A stretch of DNA of 64,000 bases from positions 300,700 through 364,699 of the forward strand of contig ML976669.1 in NCBI GenBank assembly GCA_010015655.1, written 5' to 3'. A program made the position numbers and the translations under genes. Numbering within the stretch: the first letter of the stretch is position 1; the number at the start of each line of letters is the position of its first letter. This DNA comes from Bimuria novae-zelandiae CBS 107.79. Taxonomy: Eukaryota; Ascomycota; Dothideomycetes; Pleosporales; Didymosphaeriaceae. The notes beneath the pieces were generated by a model. It was not told the origin of the DNA. It was given only the letters and a program-made list of their open reading frames with translations, and ran no database searches. Shown piece by piece: positions 41,823 through 52,958 of this stretch.

Positions 41823-43523
41823 CTAGATCTCCATCACCTTCAAGTCGTCGGCCACCTTGAATGGCGCCTCGGTCTTCGCCTTGACCTCGTCGACAGTGAC
41901 ACCCTTTGCGACCTCCTTCAGTGTGAGTCCATCTATCGGGCTGACGTCGAATACGGCGAGATCGGTGATGATGGTCGATACGCACTTCTGGCCCGTGAGC
42001 GGGAATGTGCATTGCTTAAGAATCTTGGGGTTGCCCTTTTTGTCGGTGTGCTCCATGGTAATGACGACCTTGGTTTGCGAGGGGTTGGCAACAAGATCCA
42101 TGGCGCCGCCGATGCCCTTGACCTTACCGGGAAGCATGAAGTTGGCAAGATCTGTAACAAGTCAGCTGCAACGTTCGCGAACCGTGTATACAATCAGGTG
42201 CTTGCCTCCGTAAGTGTTGACCTGCATAGCTCCAAGCATAGCGACGTCAATCCTGCCTGATCGGATCATGCCGAACGACTCATGGCTACCAAAGGTCGAA
42301 GCGCCCTTATTTAGAGTAACGGTCTCCTTTCCAGCGTTGATGAGGTCTGGGTCCTCCTCGCCAGGCTTAGGGTATTTGCCCATGCCGAGGATGCCGTTCT
42401 CCGATTCCAAGATGATCTCGACGCCCTCAGGGAGGAAGGCCGGGGCAGCAAGTGGCATGCCTATTCCGAGGTTGACATACATGCCATCTTTGAGCTCCTG
42501 CGCGGCTCGCTTGATGATGCGCTCGCGTTTTTGCGATGCTTCCGAGGAGCCTGTCCGCATGTTAGCGATTGACCCGGTTGTTCGGGTGGTGATGCCTACC
42601 TTCGAGAATGGCCCTCTTTTGCTCTTCAGGATCCTTATAGTGCACCAACCGCTCAATCTTCTTCTCTTCAGTGCTCTTGATGACCCTCTTCACGTAGATG
42701 CCTTGCATATGTACTTCTTCTGGTGCGATGACTCCATCCTCGACAATCTCATCAGCCTCGACGATAGTCATCTTCGCGTTCTTTCCCATTGCTTCGTTGA
42801 AATTGTTCTGGGCTTTACGGAAGGTACAGTTGCCGAGACGATCTGCTTTGGCGACCTTGACGAAGGCATAGTCGCCATAGATGGCTTCTTCCATCACGTA
42901 TGCTTTGCCGTTGAATTCGCGGGTTTCTTTAGGAGGCGCCATTTTGGCGATCGTGCCATCGGTGTTGTACTGGACGGGAAGCTCGCCAGTTTGGACTGTA
43001 CCAGTACGTCAGCAACGGCAACAAAACGTGGTTTTGAACGCAAGATGGAATGCGACTTACCTATTGTTCCATAAGCCGCTGGTGTGTAGAAAGCCGGTAC
43101 ACCTGCTGCACCTGCCGCGCATTTCTCCGCGATCGTGCCCTGGGGCGTCAACTCCAGCGCCAACTCGCCCTTCAGATACATTTGCTCAAAGGTCTTGTTG
43201 TCTCCAATATAACTTGCAATCATCTTCCCAACCTGTTTCGTGTCCAACCACTGGCCGAGCCCCACTCCGGGCATACCCGCATTGTTGCTCACCACTGTGA
43301 AGTTCTTCAGATCTTTGCGGTCGCGCACGGCATTGATGAGTGTGTTTGGCACGCCCGAAAACCCGAACCCACCGACAAGGACTGTTGTATCTGACTTCAT
43401 ATCCTTGATGGCTTCTTGTGCAGAAGGGTAGATTTTGTTGATCGCGGCCCGGGTAGCTGTGCTGGAGTAGAACCGGATGGCAGGCGCGCTGCGGCGAGCC
43501 GCGAAAAGGAATGTTCGTTGCAT
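41823..43523 (-). CDS. Succinyl-CoA:3-oxoacid CoA-transferase (SCOT family)
   Basis: Exons 43523-43061, 42995-42600, 42550-42206 and 42151-41823; 510 residues, alpha and beta halves fused as in eukaryotic SCOT. The alpha half has [16 protein letters not shown] and [13 protein letters not shown]. The beta half has [15 protein letters not shown] and the catalytic Glu337 in [16 protein letters not shown] and the final DDLKVMEI complete it. The N-terminus ([20 protein letters not shown]) is a mitochondrial presequence. It transfers CoA from succinyl-CoA to a 3-oxoacid: acetoacetate in ketone use, or 3-oxoadipate in aromatic catabolism. The third intron is GC-AG (GGAG/GCAAGC). Position between a reductase and a maleylacetate-reductase-like gene favours 3-oxoadipate (inference), but the general ketone enzyme cannot be excluded. 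Confidence 0.93.
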
Positions 43524-44119
43524 TGTGAAATGTGTTGCTGCACCAATCCGTATTCACTGGCAATGGTCCCCCAGAAGTTCGTTCAGAGCTCCCTAAACCA
43601 GCCTCTAGGTAATGCAAAGCTCTAGGAATGCCGTACACGAATGTAGAATCCTATCGCAAGCTACAGAGGCCCTCGCTACAGCTCCACGCAGCTCCGCAAT
43701 GCTCAATGCCTGAGGAAAATGTGGGAATGTGGGATGTAAAGGCCGCGAATGCAGAACGATTGCGTTCCCCACACGACTTTTGAGAGGTTGCATATCGCCA
43801 CTAACCGCAATTAGGCGTACCGAATCACCTGCCGTGCCGGCACTGGTGGAGCTCGGGTTCGCCAAGGGCTCCACAAAACGTGTCGGAAGAAGACTTATCC
43901 ACTGATTTGGCGGTGGAAAAGCGTTTTCGATTTCGCTTCAAACCCTTTCTGGACCGGAAAGGTTGTGCTACGGATACATTTTCCAGCCTTTTCGAAGCCA
44001 ACGCTTAGGAAAATACAGAAACTAGCGTCGCGATCTCCGCCAGGATGTCGACCGCTCCGAGGTCACCCACGGAGAAATGCACCGCTACCGATCCGGTAAA
44101 GAACGCACCGCCATCCAGC
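43524..44119. other. Intergenic, upstream of the SCOT gene
   Basis: 596 bp; no gene found. Contains the SCOT promoter and the 3' flank of the iron-dehydrogenase gene. Confidence 0.5.
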
Positions 44120-45516
44120 CTAGTACAAGTCGTGCACAATCTTCTTCACTGAAATTTGGGTCAGCTAGAATTCTTCGGCCAAGGATAGATTAACTCACAG
44201 TTGGCGAAGTCCTTGTGCTCTTTGCTATGTAGTGCACGCGATGCAATGGCTTCTTCCTCTGCATCTCCGGTCGGAACGTTGTACTGGCTGTGGTCAGCAG
44301 CATGGACATTGCAAAGATGGCCTCACTTACAGCGGTCAGTGTGGTCTTGTGTCCTAGCCCCTCAACCAATTTGGATATAGCATCTGCCACGATATGCGAG
44401 TCCTTCTCGTCGTTCCCAGTGCCCTGCTTGCCTATGTAGGGAATGATCCTCGCAATCTGTTTCGCTTCTTCTGGATTGCTGGCCTTGAAGCGCACTGTCG
44501 GTGCTAGACTCAAGCAGCTAGTGATGCCATGCGGTATGGAGTAGGTTGCGCCAATTGCGTGGCCAATGCTGTGGCTGAGACCCACACCGCCGGTGTAGAG
44601 GAAGGGAAACAGCGAAGCGTAGCAAGCGAGGAAAAGCTTCGTGCGGACGTCCGCGTCTTCTGGGTTTGCTTTCGACTGAGGAAGGTAGGTGAACAAATCC
44701 TTGATAGCCTCTAAGCACATTCGCTTGGTTGGAATCTCGGACGCGAGTGGATGGTACATGAGCTCGACAGCGTGATCTAATGAGCGAATCTACAGTGCCG
44801 TTAGTCATAGAACAGTACCAACACTCGAGTTCCTTACCCCAGTACTTGTCCAGAGGTTCAATGGAGTGTGCAAAGCAATTTCGCCATCGTATATCACAGC
44901 TTTGGGAACGAGCTCTGGGTTGCTGACGGCGATCTTATGCTTTTCCTCGGTGGTGAATCCAGCGTTCTGTGTCGTCTCTGCAACGCTCAAAGTGGTCGGG
45001 ACAGCGATACTAGGGACCCATTTGCTGGTCTCCTCATGGATGTTATACGCGATGGCCTTTGCCGAGTCGATCGGTGAACCGCCTCCTACTGATATCAAGA
45101 CGTCGCAACCAGATTTCGCCATGAGCGCAGTCGCTTCGCGGATGTCGCCAATAGGCCTGCTACACTCAGCCACATTGACATATGCAACTGCCTGAGATTA
45201 CTTACGCATGTTGACCAATCTTGCTAAATGTTCCCCCGTGCACTGAACCTAAACTCTGTTCGATATCCTTGATCACTGGTGTCTTTTCATAGAGAGAGCG
45301 GCCGGTGATGATGAATGCTTTTGAACCGCCGAGCTCCGACACAACGTCTGAGAGCTGTTTGCTGGTTCCTGAATGGCTTTCGTAAGTCAAGAGTACACGT
45401 ACAATGCTCTGAAACTTACCTCTACCGTAGATGAGGAGCTTGACAGGCGAAGCTCGATACACGCCCTTGAGCGATGAGTCGATACCTCCATTCTGGTACT
45501 TGCTTGGCAAAGTCAT
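44120..45516 (-). CDS. Iron-containing alcohol dehydrogenase, maleylacetate-reductase-like
   Basis: Exons 45516-45420, 45368-45206, 45156-44838, 44789-44331, 44283-44199 and 44148-44120; 383 residues. Group III (Fe) alcohol dehydrogenase fold: LISVGGGSPIDSAKAIAYN (NAD(P)-binding), IAVPTTLSVAETTQNAGFT, metal-ligand regions SLDHAVELMYHP and GLSHSIGHAIGATYSIPHG, helical end FANLKKIVHDLY. Length and the short PTTLSxAE motif match fungal maleylacetate reductases, which reduce maleylacetate to 3-oxoadipate with NAD(P)H. No targeting sequence, so cytosolic. It diverges from the thiolase across only 262 bp. The third acceptor is ambiguous (45161 or 45157), with one Arg more or less. The last exon codes nine residues plus the stop. 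Confidence 0.88.
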
Positions 45517-45778
45517 TTCGTCCTTTCTTTCCTATGTGCTTCACTGTATTGAGCAGAATCGAGGAGCTCTTCTTCGCCTTTACGACATCCAAAGGTCCGA
45601 TCTGCTGTGATTCGTCATGGTGGGGTAGCTCTTCCTTTGCCCGCCCCACGTTCTTGCGCCCCGCCACGTCTGTATTGCGGCTGCGGAACGGCAATTCCAC
45701 CATCTCCGGTTAAACCGCTTTTCTGCTGTTCGCATTCGATATGCCTGGTGACTCTGCGATCGAAGCTCGAATGCGAAA
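45517..45778. promoter_or_regulatory. Short divergent promoter, Fe-dehydrogenase / thiolase
   Basis: 262 bp between two diverging ATGs. It probably drives both genes together. No binding motif is asserted. Confidence 0.6.
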
Positions 45779-47099
45779 ATGGCAGCTTTCAACAGGATAG
45801 CTCGGAATGCGCTCCAGAAGAGCCCAAACGATGTTGTCTTGCTCTCTACGGTCCGATCGCCTATCAACCGCAGTTTCAAGGGTGGTTACAAAGATGCTTA
45901 CCCGGAAGATATTCTCATGCCAGTAAGCCGGTTTTAAATGCTGTGTTTGCGATCTACTGATGAGCTTCAGGTCATGAAAGCTGCTGTTCAAAGGGCTCAA
46001 ATTGAGCCAAAGGATGTAAACGACGCCCTGATCGGAAATGTCCTCGCAGAGCTTGGATTTGCGAAGACAGGGCGTATGGCGCTCAATCATGCCGGTTTCC
46101 CAAATTCGACGACTTTTCACACGGTCAACCGCCAATGCTCGAGCAGCTTGCAAGCCATAACCCACATATCGCATTCGATCATGGTTGGTCAAATAGACGT
46201 GGGGCTGGCGGGAGGCGTTGAGAGCATGTCGAGGAATTACGGCTCACGAGGCATTCCCACGGACGTGTCCCCGACGCTTCTCGGGTCGACTAATAATGAC
46301 GCACGCGATTGTCTCATGCCTATGGGAATCACCTCTGAGAATGTGGCCGAAAGGTATAACGTCGATCGGAAGTCCCAGGATGAATACGCCGTACGAAGCC
46401 ATGCCCGGGCAAGCCGGGCACAGAAAGAAGGTCGCTTTGATTGGGAGATTGTCTCTATTACAGTACAGCGTATAGACGAAACGACAGGCCAGCCAACAGG
46501 ACACGAAGTCACCAAAGACGATGGCATCAGACACGGCTTGACGTTCGAGAAGGTCTCAGCTCTGAAGCCGGTCTTTGGCGAGAACGGCAAGAGTACTGCG
46601 GGGAATTCGTGAGTAATCCGTGGTATAGAATAGGTTCGCCGGCTGAGTTCACAGATCGCAAATATCCGACGGAGCGTCATCCGCGATCCTCGCTCGTCGA
46701 TCCTGGGCCGAAGAGCGTCGGCTCCCGCCGTTAGGACGCTTCGTGGGCACACAGGTTAGCGGTTGTGCGCCGGATGAGATGGGCATCGGACCTATACTAT
46801 CCATCCCAGCCCTGCTCAAGTACACGGGAACCGAGCTGAAGGACATTGATATAATTGAGCTGAACGAAGCCTTCGCTAGCCAGACGATAGCATGTATCCG
46901 TGCTCTAGGCTTGAAAGAGGAGAAAGTGAACCCTAATGGAGGGGCGATTGCTCTGGGGCATCCAACCGGTGCGACTGGTGCGCGTCAAACCGCTACTCTT
47001 TTCGGAGAGCTGCGAAGACAGGACAAGGAACTGGGCATCGTTTCCATGTGCACGAGTACTGGACACGGTGTCGCGTCGCTCTTTGTGCGGGAGTCATGA
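45779..47099 (+). CDS. Acetyl-CoA acyltransferase (3-ketoacyl-/3-oxoadipyl-CoA thiolase)
   Basis: Exons 45779-45922, 45971-46608 and 46655-47099; 408 residues. Thiolase signatures in order: active Cys104 in VNRQCSSSLQAI, GGVESMSR, IIELNEAFASQ, GGAIALGHPTGATGAR with the catalytic His, and MCTSTGHGVASLF with the second Cys (usual CxGxGxG; Ser-Thr here). The N-terminus (MAAFNRIARNALQKS) is amphipathic and basic, suiting mitochondria; no PTS1 at the end (VRES). It cleaves 3-oxoacyl-CoA with free CoA, for example 3-oxoadipyl-CoA to succinyl-CoA and acetyl-CoA. It shares its promoter with the maleylacetate-reductase-like gene, exactly the pairing expected for the lower 3-oxoadipate route. Confidence 0.93.
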
Positions 47100-47449
47100 C
47101 CGGTGGAGTGCCGTAGGTCTAACGCGCATCAGCGTGTCGATATCGATCGGGATGTCTTTTGAGCGATGGTTGTAGCAGTGAAAGCATAATTTGTTGCATA
47201 GTTGATTCCTCATGCACAACACGAAAATGACGCGACCCACAAAACTACACGTGGGCGCTAACCTCATGGGTCACGCTAAAGTGCCGACCCGAGCGCAAAT
47301 GAACCCCACACTCCTCCGCCGCACTCCTCCACCGCCCATGGTCCCACGTCTTGATACACTCTGCCTTTAGTGCTAGCGTTCTCGTTCTTTCCTTGTCATG
47401 CTTTCCATTTTTCGTTTTGTCTGTCACTCAGCGTATCCTAAGTGACATC
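47100..47449. other. Intergenic, upstream of the lyase gene
   Basis: 350 bp. The open frame upstream of the lyase ATG has no ATG and is not taken as coding. Confidence 0.5.
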
Positions 47450-48874
47450 ATGTTTCTTATTCGTCGCGCACCATTGCGGGCCATTTCCGAACTTACTGCT
47501 CTCCAGCAACGGCGAACTTTGGGCAGTGTCAGCGCCATTGACTCTGCCATCTTCAGAACTCTGTTCGGCACCGAGGAGATTCGTAAAGTTTTCGACGACA
47601 AGGCCTACCTCAACCGCTGTGTGGATGCTGAGACTGCGCTGGCACGGGCGCAATCACGGTGCAATGTCATTCCATCTCACATTGGCGAGATTGTGACTTC
47701 GACCTCGCAGGGCGCCGAGCTGGATTTTGACAGACTTCGCCGAGAAACGGAGACTGTCGGCTACCCTATCCTTCCATTGGTACGGCAACTTTCAGCTCTA
47801 TGTGGGGAGGAAGCTGGCCGCTATGTACACTGGGGTGCTACCACGCAAGATATAATGGATCTGGCGAGCATCCTACAAATGAAGCAAGGGCTTGAAATCA
47901 TCGAAAGAACGCTACGGTCTGTCATCAAGAACTTAGAAAAGCTGTCACAGAAGCACCGGGACACTCCTATGGCTGGTCGCACCCACTTGCAGCATGCATT
48001 GCCGATCACCTTCGGCCACAAGTGCGCAATATGGCTCTCCGGCTTCCAAAGACATCTTGAGCGCCTTGAGCAACTCAAACCTCGTACTCTCATGGTCCAA
48101 TTCGGAGGTGCGGCCGGCTCACTCGCCTCGCTAGGTTCTGGCGATGATGGCATCCGGGTGCGAAAGGAGATGGCTCGGGACCTGGGCCTCACAGATCCTC
48201 CGATCACCTGGCATGTTGCCCGTGATGGTGTCGCTGAGATCGCCAACTACCTCGCCCTTGTTGGAGGCAGCTTGGGCAAGCTCGCACTGGATATCATTAT
48301 CATGTCATCGAACGAACTATCAGAAGTGTCTGAACCTTTCGTTCCTCACCGCGGAGCTTCATCCACAATGCCACAGAAGCGGAACCCGATCTCAAGTGAA
48401 GTCATACTGGCAGCCTCGAAGATATTACGCTCGAATGCCGGCTTGGTCTTGGATGGCATGGTGTCAGATTTCGAGCGCGCTTCAGGGCCCTGGCACTTGG
48501 AATGGGTCGCTGTTCCCGAAAGCTTTGTCATTGCTGTCGGCGCTCTCAACCAAGCAGATTTTGCGCTTTCTGGTCTGGTTGTGAACTCAAAGGCAATGCT
48601 TGACAATCTTTACTCCACTAGGGGTCTCATTGTGGCGGAGGCGGTCATGATGGGGCTGGCTCCGCATGTGGGCCGCCAAAAGGCCCATGACATTGTGTAT
48701 GAAGCTTGCAAGGAGAGTATCGAGAACGACACAAGCCTGTTAGAAGCCCTTCAAACCCGTGAAGAAGTCACAGGAAAGATATCGCATGAGCAGCTGAGTT
48801 CACTGTGCGACGCAAAGAATTATCTCGGTTCTTGTGGTCTTATGGTAGACGAGGTCCTCGCCAGGTCTATATAG
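47450..48874 (+). CDS. Fumarase/aspartase-superfamily lyase, PcaB-like (3-carboxy-cis,cis-muconate cycloisomerase type)
   Basis: A 474-residue intron-free ORF. Superfamily blocks: YVHWGATTQDIMD (first conserved region), GRTHLQHALPITFGHK (second, with the catalytic His), and the signature GASSTMPQKRNP at residues 302-313 on the flexible loop with the catalytic Ser. The family line closest by motifs is PcaB, which lactonises 3-carboxymuconate in bacteria; adenylosuccinate lyase is the main alternative. In fungi the classical 3-carboxymuconate lactonising enzyme is an unrelated beta-propeller, so a bacterial-type protein here is notable. The N-terminus (MFLIRRAPLRAISELTALQQ) may be a mitochondrial presequence. 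Lack of introns, unlike most cluster neighbours, is consistent with horizontal gain but does not prove it. Confidence 0.87.
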   Translation: MFLIRRAPLRAISELTALQQRRTLGSVSAIDSAIFRTLFGTEEIRKVFDDKAYLNRCVDAETALARAQSRCNVIPSHIGEIVTSTSQGAELDFDRLRRETETVGYPILPLVRQLSALCGEEAGRYVHWGATTQDIMDLASILQMKQGLEIIERTLRSVIKNLEKLSQKHRDTPMAGRTHLQHALPITFGHKCAIWLSGFQRHLERLEQLKPRTLMVQFGGAAGSLASLGSGDDGIRVRKEMARDLGLTDPPITWHVARDGVAEIANYLALVGGSLGKLALDIIIMSSNELSEVSEPFVPHRGASSTMPQKRNPISSEVILAASKILRSNAGLVLDGMVSDFERASGPWHLEWVAVPESFVIAVGALNQADFALSGLVVNSKAMLDNLYSTRGLIVAEAVMMGLAPHVGRQKAHDIVYEACKESIENDTSLLEALQTREEVTGKISHEQLSSLCDAKNYLGSCGLMVDEVLARSI

Positions 48875-49291
48875 TTAGCTCGCCATTTCGCCCGGCAATG
48901 CTTACGAAGTCGATATGATGATATATATTAAAAGTTGCAAGAATAGCTTCAATCACTTAGTAGCTCTCATAATGCACAGCGTTCGCATGAGTACCGCCAG
49001 GACAAATGAAAACGCAATCACGTCCATTCATCAACGACCCGCCAATGTCCCGGTTTCAACCTAGTCATGCTGCTCGTTCTGGTACACTCTTTGCTTCACC
49101 GAACAAGTCAATATGTCGTAACCCCGCGGATGCTAGGAAGAGAGCCAGGCCGTTAGCCCCACATCACGCGGATTCCACACCAGTCAGCAACGGCAGATCT
49201 AGCGCTACGCCCCAGATGCTTGGTTCAATATAAGTCAAGCTACTGCGGCGAACACAGGACTTTCCCATCAACATTTTCACACTTCTTCAAC
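48875..49291. other. Intergenic, upstream of the dioxygenase gene
   Basis: 417 bp without supported genes. Confidence 0.5.
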
Positions 49292-51086
49292 ATGGAGTTC
49301 AAAGAACGTCAGCTTGTCACCGACCCCCAGAAGGCCTTTCACTTCACCGATCTACAGAGGCTGAAGCCTACGCGAGCAAACGACCCTTATGAGTACCAAG
49401 CAGGATGGGGCAACCGCCATCAGTCGGAGGTCATCCCCGGAACCTTGCCTGTAGCGCAGAATAACCCACAAGAGGTTCGCTTTGGTCTTTACACTGAAGG
49501 CATCACATATTCAGCTTTTACTGCTCCACGGAATTCAAACTTCAGCACATACATGTACCGCTGTAGACCAGCGGCTGCCCATAGTATGTCGAATGCGAGC
49601 TTCCACGTCTTCCTGCGCTAATGAAGTATAGAGGGTTATGTTCCTATTGAGACGAAATCGAACATCCAAAACTGCTTTCTATCTATCAACCCCAAGGTTG
49701 AGGCTCTACCAGAACAGGCGGAATGGGCGCCGTATCCGCTTCCCAAAGACGAAGACAAGATCGACTTTGTGAATGGACTACATACCTTGGCTGGAAGCGG
49801 TGACCCTAATATCAGGGAAGGCATCGCCCTCTACGTGTATATGATTAACTCCAGCATGGAGCGACGGGCGTTTTGCAACACCGATGGCGACTTCCTCATC
49901 TGCGCGCAGCTCGGCAGTCTCGATATCGTGACTGAAATGGGCAAGATCTTCCTTCAACCCGGCGAGATTTGTGTTATTCAGAGAGGCATCCGATTCTGTC
50001 TGAACTTAGCCCCAGATACCAAAGTTGCTCGTGGCTACATCACCGAGGTGTGGGGTTCCATGTGGGAGCTCCCGGATCTTGGTCCGCTAGGTGGACATGG
50101 GTTGGCGAACCCACGCGACTTCTTGTACCCTGTTGCTGCGATCGACGAGGAACTCCACGTTGATTGGCAGATTGTGAACAAGACCAACGGGCAGCTCGTT
50201 GCCATTCAGCAGGACCACAGCCCATTCGATCTTGTCGCGTGGCACGGCAACGTCGTCCCTTACAAGTATGATCTCACCAAGTTCTCTTCGCAAAACAGCA
50301 CCTCGATTGACCACACCGATCCGTCAATCTTCTGTGTGCTCACTGCGAAGTCTCGCGACCCGGTCACACCACTAGCGGACTTCCTTTGGTTTGGACCGCG
50401 ATGGGATGTGGCGACGAACACTTTCAGGTTGCCTTACTTCCATCGTAACTCTGCCTCGGAATTTCTCGCCTGTTTATACGGCCAGGGTCTTGGAAGAAGC
50501 GATGAGTTTCTTCCTGGTGGTGGCAGCTTTGAGGGATGCCATACGCCTCACGGTGGTTTCCATGAAGGCTACCAGCATGGCATGAGGATTCACGAGAGCG
50601 TTCCAGAAAAGACCCTGACAGGTATGACGGATATCATGTCTTCCCGGATGCCTTTGCTGACATATACCAGACCAACTCACCATCATGGTTGAGTCGAGCC
50701 GCTTGTTCCTCTGGACCGAATACGCCCGCACTGGTTGCGGCACAATGCACGCTCATGGTACTGATTACAAGGTCTGGGATGCACTACCCGTAAGTCTCTT
50801 CTCCACATCAAAGACCAACTTCTGAATTCCACCACAGGATCGGTTTTCCGCCAACAACAAAGCCAAAGAGTTGCTCGCTCGCATCAAGGAAGACAAGATC
50901 GCGGAGAAGAAGCGGTTGGCACCTTACTATATCGGCGGATTCGCTCATGGTGCTAATGCTAGCGACACCGAAGGCGTACATTCCAAGGAACTGGAGCCAT
51001 ATCTCAAGGATAGCAAAGCCAACGGTATCAGGCACGACTCAATGAGCAGCGGGCATGCATTGGAAGGCGCTGTGGAGGTAGCTTAA
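49292..51086 (+). CDS. Homogentisate 1,2-dioxygenase-like ring-cleavage enzyme
   Basis: Exons 49292-49583, 49632-50621, 50671-50789 and 50838-51086; 549 residues. Cupin-type HGD fold: YEYQAGWGNRHQSEVIPGTL near the start and ARGYITEVWG in the middle. The iron ligands of human HGD (His335, Glu341, His371) have counterparts His368 and Glu374 (FHRNSASEF) and His404 (TPHGG) at identical spacing, and the active-site base His292 corresponds to His325 (IDHTDP). HGD opens the ring of homogentisate to maleylacetoacetate; relatives cleave other hydroquinone-type acids. The protein is about 100 residues longer than usual, mostly in a charged C-terminal tail (KELLARIKEDKIAEKKRLAP). No maleylacetoacetate isomerase or fumarylacetoacetase lies nearby, so the substrate may not be homogentisate. 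Confidence 0.92.
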
Positions 51087-51326
51087 TTCTCATTTCCTGA
51101 GTCTTTTTCTCGAGTCAAGCGTGCGTCGCGGAACAATCAACTTCATATGTACGAACTACATGTTCTATATACGTCCCATTGCATAAACGAGTCTGCGCTT
51201 AACCGCTTCAGGGTAGTTTAGCGACCCCACATGCAGGATGTGGGGCCAAAAGTGCGAACAGCGAGAGACTCTTTGATATACATAACGCTCCGGACGCCGA
51301 CAATGATGGATACATAGAACGAAATC

Positions 51327-52958
51327 ATGCTTTCAAGGTCGTGTAAGAGACTTGCTGTATCCAGTAGGGGCTGGACCTTGGCGCGCGGACATCCCGCCTC
51401 CAATCGCTGGATATGGAGGCGTGGGAATGCGACAGCGAGCTCAGTGGACAAGAAAACCATCGAGAAGCTACCATTGGCTGGCATACGGGTGCTAGACATG
51501 ACTAGGGTGCTCGCCGGGGTATGTCCATTCCCGCTTGGGAAGGTAAACTGTATAGTGACACACGACAGCCTTATTGTACGCAGATACTCGCAGACCTTGG
51601 GTATGATCTAAGTTTCAAGTTGTCTTATGTTGTGCTGATGTTGAAATAGGGCAGAAGTTATTAAGATCGAGCACCCAACGCGCGGAGACGACACACGATC
51701 ATGGGGACCACCTGATGCACCTTACACCGACGGTGTTGAGCGCCAATTCCCCGGTGAAAGCGCGTATTATCTCTCTGTAAGCTCTAGTGCATCTCACTTG
51801 CAAACAACTGCACCAACTCTGACACTGCGACAGGTAAATCGCAACAAGAAGTCTCTCGGCTTATCCTTCAACAATCCCTCCGGGATATCGATTCTCCACT
51901 CCCTCGTTCAAAAATGTGACGTCCTTGTAGAAAACTATCTACCTGGCTCTCTCGCCAAATATAAGCTCGACTACGCTACCGTCTCACAAATTAATCCCTC
52001 GCTGGTCTACGCTTCTGTGACCGGATACGGGCAAACAGGACCTTATAGCAACCGCGCAGGTTACGATGTCATGGTCGAAGCCGAGATGGGACTCATGCAC
52101 ATCACCGGGGAGCGAGACGGACCACCCGTGAAGGTCGGAGTGGCAGTCACTGATATATCGACGGGTATGTACACGGCGATCGGTGTGTTAGCGGCGTTGT
52201 ATGCAAGGAAAGAGACTGGTCTTGGGCAGTGGATCGATGCGAGCTTGAGCGATTGCCAGGTCGCGGGGCTGGCAAACATCGCGAGTAGTGCGCTGATTAG
52301 TGGGAAGAAGGATAGCGGGAGATGGGGGACTGCTCATGGTATGTCAAACTTTGTATTTCTAGGACTGCATGGTTACGATGCTAATTTGTATACAGCATCA
52401 GTGGTACCGTATCGCGCATACAAGACCAAGGACACCAACATCGCTGTGGGTGGATGCAATGACAAGCTCTACGGTATTCTCTGCGACAAGATTGGCAAGC
52501 CGGAGTGGAAGACAGATTCGCGCTTCGTCACCAATGCGCTACGTGTCAAGAATAGAGACACACTTGATCGCATCATCGAAGATGTGCTCAAGACGAAGAC
52601 GACGAAAGAGTGGTTAGATATTTTTGAGGGAAGCGGTATGCCCTACGGTGCTGTCAACGACATTCAAGGGACCATCAACCATGAGCACGGTATGTTCATT
52701 TTCCACCTTCGAAGCTATTGAAGAATGGCTAACGTTGCGATTACAGTTCTCGCTAGAAACATGATCGAGGAGGTAGACCACCCTGGCGTTGGACCGATCA
52801 AACTCGTCAATCATCCAGTCAAGTACTCAAGAGCAGAGCCGAAGATCAGGACGCCGCCTCCGATGTTGGGCGAACATACAAATGAGGTGTTGAAGGAGCT
52901 TCTCGACTTCACCGAAGATGATATCCAAGATCTCAAGGTCAAGAAGACAATTGCTTAG
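51327..52958 (+). CDS. Family III CoA-transferase (CaiB/BaiF type)
   Basis: Exons 51327-51518, 51569-51600 (32 bp), 51650-51776, 51834-52338, 52396-52689 and 52747-52958; 453 residues. Family III CoA-transferases move CoA between acids through an aspartyl-CoA intermediate; the catalytic Asp is in AGYDVMVEAEMGLM. Other signatures: GIRVLDMTRVLAGPYCTQIL (made by splicing through the tiny exon 2), EVIKIEHPTRGDDTRSWGPP, NRNKKSLGL, DVLVENYLPGSL and TGYGQTGPY. The N-terminus (MLSRSCKRLAVSSRGWTLAR) is a mitochondrial presequence. It is related to the glutarate/succinate and itaconate CoA-transferases of mitochondria. Two CoA-transferases in one cluster suggest two separate acids are activated, or one replaces the other. 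Confidence 0.93.
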
